Assembly: GCF_964355755.1 (NCBI RefSeq) | Contig: NC_092673.1 | Span: 749,001-813,000, forward strand | Direction of reading: 5' to 3' | Length of the DNA stretch: 64,000 nucleotides | From: Antedon mediterranea | Taxonomy: Eukaryota; Echinodermata; Crinoidea; Comatulida; Antedonidae | Shown here: positions 57,601 through 64,000 of the stretch, in pieces | Layout of the letters: each line of letters opens with the position of its first letter | Numbering within the stretch: the stretch's first letter is position 1 | Position numbers and translations under genes: made by a program | The notes under the pieces: model-generated | The model's input: only the letters and a program-made list of their open reading frames with translations | What the model was told of the DNA's origin: nothing | The model's database searches: none

Positions 57601-60600
57601 AAGAATTATTTTTTCAGGGGGACAATACATCTTTAAGTATTATTTTAAAGGATACATCTAAAAGCATGCGTGTCAACACCAGAGCAGTGTGGAGGTACTT
57701 GACGGTCGAGTGGAAGCTGTTAAAAAAGAATAATTATTATGAATCAATCATTGTGAAATAAAAGATGTTGATATACAGTTTTCAATAAAAATATGGAATG
57801 TAAAAGAATAACATATCTGTTGTTAAACTCTTATGGATAATGAATAGGTCCATGTACAGTTGTTCATTACAGTTATACTGTATGCATTGTTTATAGGTCC
57901 AGCATACACAATTAGCTCAGCAAGTCACTAGACAGGTGTATTACAGTATATCATACAATGATCAGATTAAATAACACATCACAGGGGAGGAGCATATTAA
58001 TACATCTTATCAAATCAAGATGCTTACAATTTTAACAGCCCTGTTCTTAAATAGCACATCACAGAGGAGGAGCATATTAATACATCTTATTAAATCAAGA
58101 TGCTTACAATTTTAACAGCCCTGTTCTTAAATAGCACATCACAGGGGAGGAGCATATTAATACATCTTATTAAATCAAGATGCTTACAATTTTAACAGCC
58201 CTGTTCTTATCTTTTGCTTGTTTTGCTTTTAGAGCCTCCTTTTTCTTCTTCTCATCTAATTGTTCCTCAACTTAAAAAAAAACAAAAGATAATTGATAAT
58301 TCATTTTAGAAAACAGGCAAGTAAAAACCATTACACAGAGCGAAACAAATCGAACACCTAAGTTATAGGGTAGACTCCAGCTCTACAACGTAGAAGAAGA
58401 AGAATAAATGTTAATAAACAAACTGTCAGACAAATTAATTATAAATCATAATTTTTAAAATAAAACAAAAACTATTTACCCTCTGGTTCCTGGTGCCATC
58501 TGTTATAGAGCATCTGGAATGAGAAATCCCGAGAAAGAGAGAAGATGGAAGGCGATGCCAGAAGTGGTAGAGCCTCTAGAGGGAGTTCCATTAGCCATTT
58601 GTCCGCCAGGATAATAACATACTCTTCCTGATTAACTTGTCCAGCTGATGCTGCATTATCCAGAGCCCTGAATAGAGGAATAAGAGAGAATCAATTTTGC
58701 TGCAATATCTCATAATATGTTATTGTATTTGTACTGACTGTAATTTTGAAAGCATAGAGGAAATCTTGATGAAAAAAAACCAAGCTATTTGTATTTTTCG
58801 CCATAAAAAAAAAATGGAACATTTAATAATCTTTTCTTTGATGTCTTTAAAATATTGTCTGTTATCCTCTTCTGAATGGGAAAGAAGTGGGATATAATAC
58901 TCTACCTAAAGGCAGGTTCCATGGCTGTTGTGATAGGAAGCAGGTATTCATGCATCTTTTGTACAAGTTCAGAAAATTCAGCCTCAAGCTGTTCCTCTTC
59001 TAAGTCATTTTCTCTTGAAAAATCCTAAAACATAAACAATAGGAACATTTCTTGCAATTAAACATTATAATTACAACATGGCAGTGTCCTTACAATTTGA
59101 TATTTGGTAAAATATTTATAAAGAAATAATTTGCTATTATTTAATAAATATTCCAGACTATGTGAAAGCAGACTTTTATTGAGGTCCAAAACGTTCCAAA
59201 TTCTTTTACCATTAAAAACACATTCGAAATAGTATAATTTTCAGAAAAACCAGACATAGGAGGTCGGTCGGCCGGTATTGGGGAGTATTAAGAACATCTA
59301 ACATTCATAACTGAATAAATTGTCTGTTGATTAAAATATTTATTGTATTATGGTACAAACCTTAAAATCATTTTGTATATCTTCTGAGAGGTTCTCCATC
59401 ATTTTGTTCCTCTGCACTTGTTGTGCTCTGCGATACTCAGCTTTCAACAAAGCCTGCATGACATTCACTTTGTGTTGTTTGAAGCGTTGTAAGAGGCTAT
59501 CCAGAGCATCATTGTCAACCATTGTGCGTGTAACACATGCCTTAGACGTGCTGGCAGCTACTCCTTTTTGTTTGGTTTCTTTACCACCAGTTGGTTTTGG
59601 TTTATCAAGAAGAGTTCCATATAAAATTGACCTTAAACAACAAAATGTACATATTCAATCACATTGTTACTGTCTGGCTCAACCCATTTTAATATTGAGA
59701 TATAATTGAATACAAATATTGATTGATTGATCGCTTTATTTCAGAATAAAAATTCCATATACAAACAATACAAAACGGACAATCACACTTAAAACAGGAT
59801 TTTCTCCCATATAGTGAAGTAATTTGAATAGTTTTTAATTCATTGATATTCTCACTTACCTGTCTTCCGAGTGCTGGAGGACAAGAATGTTAAAATTTAC
59901 TGGTAAATCTTTTAATAAATCCAAATGGTTAGGATTAATCTTCAACTGTTTCCAAGCCTAGATGGTTAAAAACAACAAAGTAATTAAAACTGCAGATATA
60001 CTAAACTCTCTCAAAAACCAAAGGACCAACATTCTTTCTAGTATTAAAAAAACAGGGAGAGAAAAATGGAGAGAGAGGGAGTATATAGTAATATTAAACC
60101 GGTCAAGTAAAAATACTTTTCAAAATGTCAATGTTTGTAAAGGCTTCATATACCCAGTTGAATTTTTTCATTAATTTAAATTATTGCCACTTCTTGTCTA
60201 TTTTAATTCATGTACAGTGCACTGAGAGCTTGCTTATAATTGCGCTATATAAGAATGAACTATTATTATATATTTACCTGTGAATTTTCCATTAAACTTT
60301 GATCAAGTGCTTTCATAAGGTTACCTCTGGATTGATTGCTGATGATGTTGTTTGACATCAAGTGCTTTCTTTGGTGAAGCAAAGCAGCTTGTTGACATCT
60401 ACTTGGGTCTGGTTGACATCGCTCCAAAGCATCCATCATGACAGTTGAACATCGGCAACTCTAAAACAACAATGGTTTTTTATATTCTCTTTATTTTGAA
60501 AAATACTGACCAATTTACATCTCGTGGCCAAATAGCTAAATTGTCAAAAAATACATAAAAAGTGTAAGAATTAACAGCATTAAAAAGGGAAAAAACAATC

Positions 60601-63600
60601 AGGCAAAAAAATAAAAAACACATCAAAAGTAAAAAGAAAAAACAAGTAGATATAAGACATTCTTACGCCTAGTCTACTTTGCTACTGTTTGGCGAATTGA
60701 TTGCATTAGGTAATTACCTGATAAAGAGCCAGATACAGTGATGATGTCAGAGGGTCATACTGGCCACAACATTCAACCATCTCTAATGAGGCATTTGCTG
60801 CAAGATCCTACAAAGAAAAAAAAACAGTTTTTACTTTCCTAAATATTCTATGAAAGAGAAAAATGCCATTGATTGTATTTACTGAAAAGATGTGAAATAT
60901 GTGCAGTGCGATTTAGTTTCCAAATTTGGACAATTTCATGGTATCCCTATTTTAATGTTTCTTTTACTCATTTAATTTCCATACATTTTCTTATTTATTT
61001 AATGTATTCTTTTCAAGGGTACTTACAATAAGCTGTTCTTTCAAAGCTAGCTGGACACACTGACCGAATGCCTCCGAAGCCTGGGTAAGATATATCAAAG
61101 AAGTGTCCTGATCAGCCTGGAAAAACAAATATTAAAATGTTGAATATTCTCTGGTATCCCATAATTATATAAAGGAACAAGGGTTCTTTATATCTATTTC
61201 ATATCACCAAGCAAATCTCTGGAGTTTACACACACTGGAGCATCAGCACGTGTGTTGTGTAGGTAAACTCTGGAGTTTACACACACTGGAGCATCAGCAC
61301 GTGTGTTGTGTAGGTAAACTCTGGAGTTTACACACACTGGAGCATCAGCACGTGTGTTGTGTAGGTAAACTCTGGAGTTTACACACACTGGAGCATCAGC
61401 ATGTGTGTTGTGTAGGTAAACTCTGAAGTTTACACACACTGGAGCATCAGCACGTGTGTTGTGTAGGTAAACTCTGAAGTTTACACACACTGGAGCATCA
61501 GCACGTGTGTTGTGTAGGTAAACTCTGAAGTTTACACACACTGGAGCATCAGCACGTGTGTTGTGTAGGTAAACTCTGAAGTTTACACACACTGGAGCAT
61601 CAGCACGTGTGTTGTGTAGGTAAACTCTGAAGTTTACACACACTGGAGCATCAGCACGTGTGTTGTGTAGGTAAACTCTGAAGTTTTGCTAGACAATGTA
61701 CCTGTGCATGCTTTGCTAATTTTGCCAGTTTTACAGCCTCTTTTACAGATGTTGTGCCCTCTATCTGACCTTCTGTTGATTCTGTGTCAACTTCTTCTTC
61801 TGCTTTTGCCACCGATGCTGTTTCACTGGCACCAAATCCCTGTTGATATATCAATTGGTAAATACCTCATTAATTAAAATTCTTAAATTTCACTACACTT
61901 TCACAGTATATTAAGTGAAAAAAAAAATTAATAATTTACGGTAGTAGTACCCTATTAAAAGATAGCTTCATAATAAAACATAGTTTTTTATGAATAGGGA
62001 TGTCCACTTTATAGGGGTGTTGCAAAGAAGGGGTTCTTCTGTAAAGGAAATAACAATTTGAAGCAAATGAGTTTTTACCATAAGTTGTAAATCCCACAAG
62101 TTGGCCGAATCTGGTGAATTGTGAACGGCCATGATGCGTAAACATCGACCAATGTTGTACAGAGTCTAAAATAAAACAAATAGTATAATATTATATCTTG
62201 TAATTATTATCTCTTATTATTTTATAAAAGTAGATTGTTAACACAAATAAATTATTGTGGTAAACGGAATATAAACCATCGACAAAAATGAATATATATA
62301 ACAGTATATAATAGTAAACAAACTGACCTTTGCCCTCAATTCCTGAATTGGCCCAGCAAGACTATGGGCTGCTGTCAATTCTATCAAGATCTTTGAGGAA
62401 AGCTCACTAAAAAAAAAAAAAATTGAATAATCTCTATGGTATTACAAAAATCTAAACACCTGTATTTTTTAAAATAATATAAAATATTGTTACAGATGGT
62501 TTAAATATATTTTCATATTATATTTACCTTGTCAGGGTCTGCCATTTCATCTCTGTGTCAGTCAATGTTGGGGACTCTGCAATGTAAGTCTCCACAAGCT
62601 GAAAATTAAGAATACATACATCAGACTTTTTAAAACTAAAACATTGTTATTACTTAAATATACATTCAGAAAACCTATCTGATAATCCAAAGGTGCCTTT
62701 GTGTTATATATATATACATGTACATCCAAGTATACAATCTTTTCTTTTCCAAGATGTAAAAAACCCAACTCCTTCAGGTTCCTCCAGGTTTATAATTAGA
62801 ATATTAACAATAAAACAGAGTAAAAAAATATACTTACTTTTATAACAGACGGCTTACGTGCTTCAGTTATTTTATGCTTTCGTTCTTCATTAGAATGGAT
62901 TACAAAAATATCGATAAGCAACTCTGCCAGAGTGTTCTTGATAGCGCACGCTTGTCTCTGAATCGGCAACACAACACCACCAATCTAGAAATAAAGCCAA
63001 GATTACATTTAAAAAAAGATGCAGACATCATGTAAAATTTTATTGTGCTGTCATGTTCCACTCATTGGGTCTACTTTGATCTGCTGATTCAAACTTTATA
63101 TAATCTCAATTCATCCTCACCGGGAAAAATCATTTTCTAAAGCTCTGTCTACACTATTACACTTAATGTGACAAACTTGATGTGCCCACATGTATATGAT
63201 CACTGCCATATTTGGGCATATTACACTTTTTTGTTTAAACTACTGTATTTTGATACTGTAACATTCGTTTCATTGCTTTTAAAACAATAATGTACGCATG
63301 GCATACCTGTTGTATTGCAGTCATACCAAGCACATCTTCCAATCTCTCATTGGTCAATCGCACAGCCTTTTCTAAAAGTTCATATGCTTGTAATAGATAA
63401 CTGTGCTGTAGATCAGTATTGTCGCTATCACACACAAACAACCTATATAAAAGAATCATACAATTATGATGAGGTACATCAGGGCTGTAGCCATAAGTAC
63501 CGTATGGTTGGTAAGGTTTCAACTTGACCACCGATCCACTGTAGCCAGCACAGGGGATTGTCCCCCTTTTTTTGCAACCACCACCCGTCCTTTTGATTTA

Positions 63601-63881
63601 TGCATTGATGAGATGAATAAAGAGATTGATTGATTGTGATTGACTTTCACTGCTTTCTGCTTTCCGTGGCTATGGCACTACAATGCTACAGTGGTTGTTA
63701 GCAAGTGATTCAAGTACATGCAAAGTAACAGATCAAATGATTCTATATACTGCATGCACAGAAAACTATACACAGTAAAATCTGTTGATTACCTTAGTAC
63801 ATTAGCATGTTGCTGCAAGACTTTTATTGCCTCATTCATCTGTCCAGTTTCAAACAGTAAGGTGAAACTCTGTTCAAATTT
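54665..63881 (-). CDS. CFAP46: CFAP46-like axonemal protein, C-terminal 910 residues, 21 exons (5' end outside window)
   Basis: In other species CFAP46 is a central-pair (C1d) axoneme protein needed for ciliary beating. Exons in transcript order: 63881-63793, 63442-63307, 62984-62838, 62598-62528, 62406-62328, 62165-62079, 61839-61702, 61116-61027, 60807-60718, 60460-60278, 59957-59860, 59631-59361, 59024-58906, 58667-58480, 58270-58188, 57716-57656, 57148-57004, 56885-56773, 56323-56242, 55477-55341, 54990-54665. All phases close. The first half is helical, TPR-like. The C-terminal third has the pattern of a CHAT/separase fold: ADKWLMELPLEALPLL, SLSRDFSFQMLYNR, THAFRYIVDPYSDC, AFIFYGMERL, then SMTGIGCLIANQWHCTLKDN (the NLWDxTD-type strand). 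The catalytic His and Cys expected of proteases are not evident, so it is probably structural. It ends with a charged Lys/Ser tail. The name rests on remembered family features; CFAP46-type architecture is firm, the exact orthologue less so. Confidence 0.75.
55597..55650 (-). mobile_element. SINE tail fragment, minus strand
   Basis: The reverse complement reads agcgctttataaatccagga then (tta)n-like sequence, the same gcgctttataaat plus (att)n 3' end as the SINE just downstream but in the opposite direction. Confidence 0.5.
55672..55996 (+). mobile_element. tRNA-derived SINE, about 325 bp
   Basis: The 5' part has RNA polymerase III promoter boxes: A box tggcgcagtgtgttgg (55681) and B box ggttcgaatcc (55723-55733). 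A tRNA-unrelated body follows, then gggcgctatataaatgtgg and an (ATT)n tail. It sits in a CFAP46 intron on the opposite strand. It is not a functional tRNA because the 3' half does not refold into an acceptor stem. Confidence 0.88.
56655..56699 (-). pseudogene. Relic duplicated exon in CFAP46 (copy of exon 56323-56242)
   Basis: The minus-strand sequence agtaaaagtttcttgcgtca closely matches the real exon (aataaaagtttcttgcgtca), and in one frame it encodes TSKSFLRQSK like the real NKSFLRQSK. It still has AG before it and GTGAGT after it, but the upstream phase puts it in the wrong frame and the similar frame ends in TGA. Confidence 0.7.
57149..57655 (-). other. U12-type (minor spliceosome) intron in CFAP46
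   Basis: On the minus strand the donor is GTATCCTTTAA, a full match to the U12 5' splice site GTATCCTTT. Near the acceptor (ttccttaaagagttttag) is TTCCTTAA, the U12 branch-site core, about 10 nt before AG, with no long polypyrimidine tract. Splicing joins AGA T / AC ATT GTT GAC in frame (RYIVDPY). Confidence 0.9.
57975..58214 (-). repeat. 80-bp tandem repeat x 3 spanning a CFAP46 donor
   Basis: Copies begin (plus coordinates) at 57975, 58055 and 58135. On the minus strand the first copy is the last about 22 coding bases of the exon 58270-58188 (AAGAACAGGGCTGTTAAAATT), donor GTAAGC and about 52 intron bases. The two further copies repeat exon end and donor. In-frame read-through reaches TAA within 20 bases. 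Confidence 0.95.
60222..60272 (+). mobile_element. SINE 3' tail fragment
   Basis: gcgctatataagaatgaact plus attattata, the 3' end of the same SINE family as 55672-55996; it abuts the donor of a CFAP46 exon. Confidence 0.5.
61195..61690. repeat. 51-bp minisatellite x about 9.5 (CFAP46 intron)
   Basis: Unit ctctggagtttacacacact..gagcatcagcacgtgtgttg..tgtaggtaaa, in two variants (ctctgga, ctctgaa) that form two blocks. Most copies contain CACGTG. On the gene's strand the array starts about 16 bp after the donor at 61701. The minus-strand 149-codon frame is an artefact of the period. Confidence 0.97.
63138..63250. mobile_element. Third copy of the 50712 MITE family (partial)
   Basis: aaagctctgtctacactat is the left terminal repeat; the interior has gatgtgcccacatgtatatg and tcactgccatatttggg. 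The right end is degraded. Confidence 0.55.
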
Positions 63882-63934
63882 CTATTCGAACAAAAAAAAA
63901 AGTTAAAATTACACAGTTTTGAAATGATTAAGCT

Positions 63935-64000
63935 TGGTTCTCACTAGGGATGCAATATATGGACACAAGCGCTAACAAAAATGATTTGACCAATCACACA
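63935..64000. mobile_element. Possible element edge truncated by the window end
   Basis: gcttggttctcactagggat..gcaatatatggacacaagcg reads like the terminal part of a TIR element; the partner end is outside the window. No coding exon of CFAP46 is seen between 63882 and 64000. Confidence 0.25.

Overview
The window is animal nuclear DNA. It is AT-rich, with many short exons of conserved single-copy eukaryotic genes, canonical GT-AG introns and many interspersed repeats. Protein similarity to vertebrate orthologues is high, and GGCCTA-rich runs, tRNA-derived SINEs with an (ATT)n tail and short inverted-repeat elements are all present. A marine invertebrate, perhaps a deuterostome such as an echinoderm, fits best; the species is inferred, not shown.

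Layout: (1) 566-10953 (+) holds all but the extreme N-terminus of nucleoporin NUP107 in 22 recognisable exons; its last intron is GC-AG. (2) 11.5-30.0 kb holds three small, probably two-exon genes (11795-13522, 20382-21094, 27016-27276; all +) encoding short disordered proteins of about 80-105 residues that I do not recognise. The first and third have clearly homologous 3' flanks and are therefore tandem duplicates. A 5'-truncated LINE (16.3-17.2 kb), a long-inverted-repeat foldback element (25.5-26.5 kb) and several short TIR elements lie between them. (3) 30464-52390 (+) is a complete RNA polymerase II second-largest subunit gene (POLR2B/RPB2), 22 exons, 1176 codons plus stop, reconstructed with every phase closing. 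About 10 kb of this gene is two large minisatellites inside introns. (4) 63881-54665 (-) is the 3' part (21 exons, about 910 codons) of a gene I read as axonemal CFAP46, ending in a CHAT/separase-like domain; it contains a U12-type intron. POLR2B and CFAP46 converge, and the gap between their poly(A) signals is filled by a 186-bp tandem repeat with a perfect palindrome in each unit.

The most striking feature is how minisatellites relate to splice sites. In all three large genes there is one tandem array whose unit spans an exon 3' end and its 5' splice site: NUP107 51 bp x7, POLR2B about 140 bp x4, CFAP46 80 bp x3. Each therefore carries several near-identical donors in a row, and each unit has an in-frame stop just past the donor. 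Two further arrays begin only 14-16 bp inside an intron (POLR2B 54 bp x about 77; CFAP46 51 bp x about 9.5). In total about 12-13 kb of the 64 kb is tandem repeat. GGCCTA clusters are restricted to the 5' ends or first introns of the four genes whose starts lie in the window.

No rRNA, functional tRNA, CRISPR or prokaryotic feature was seen.
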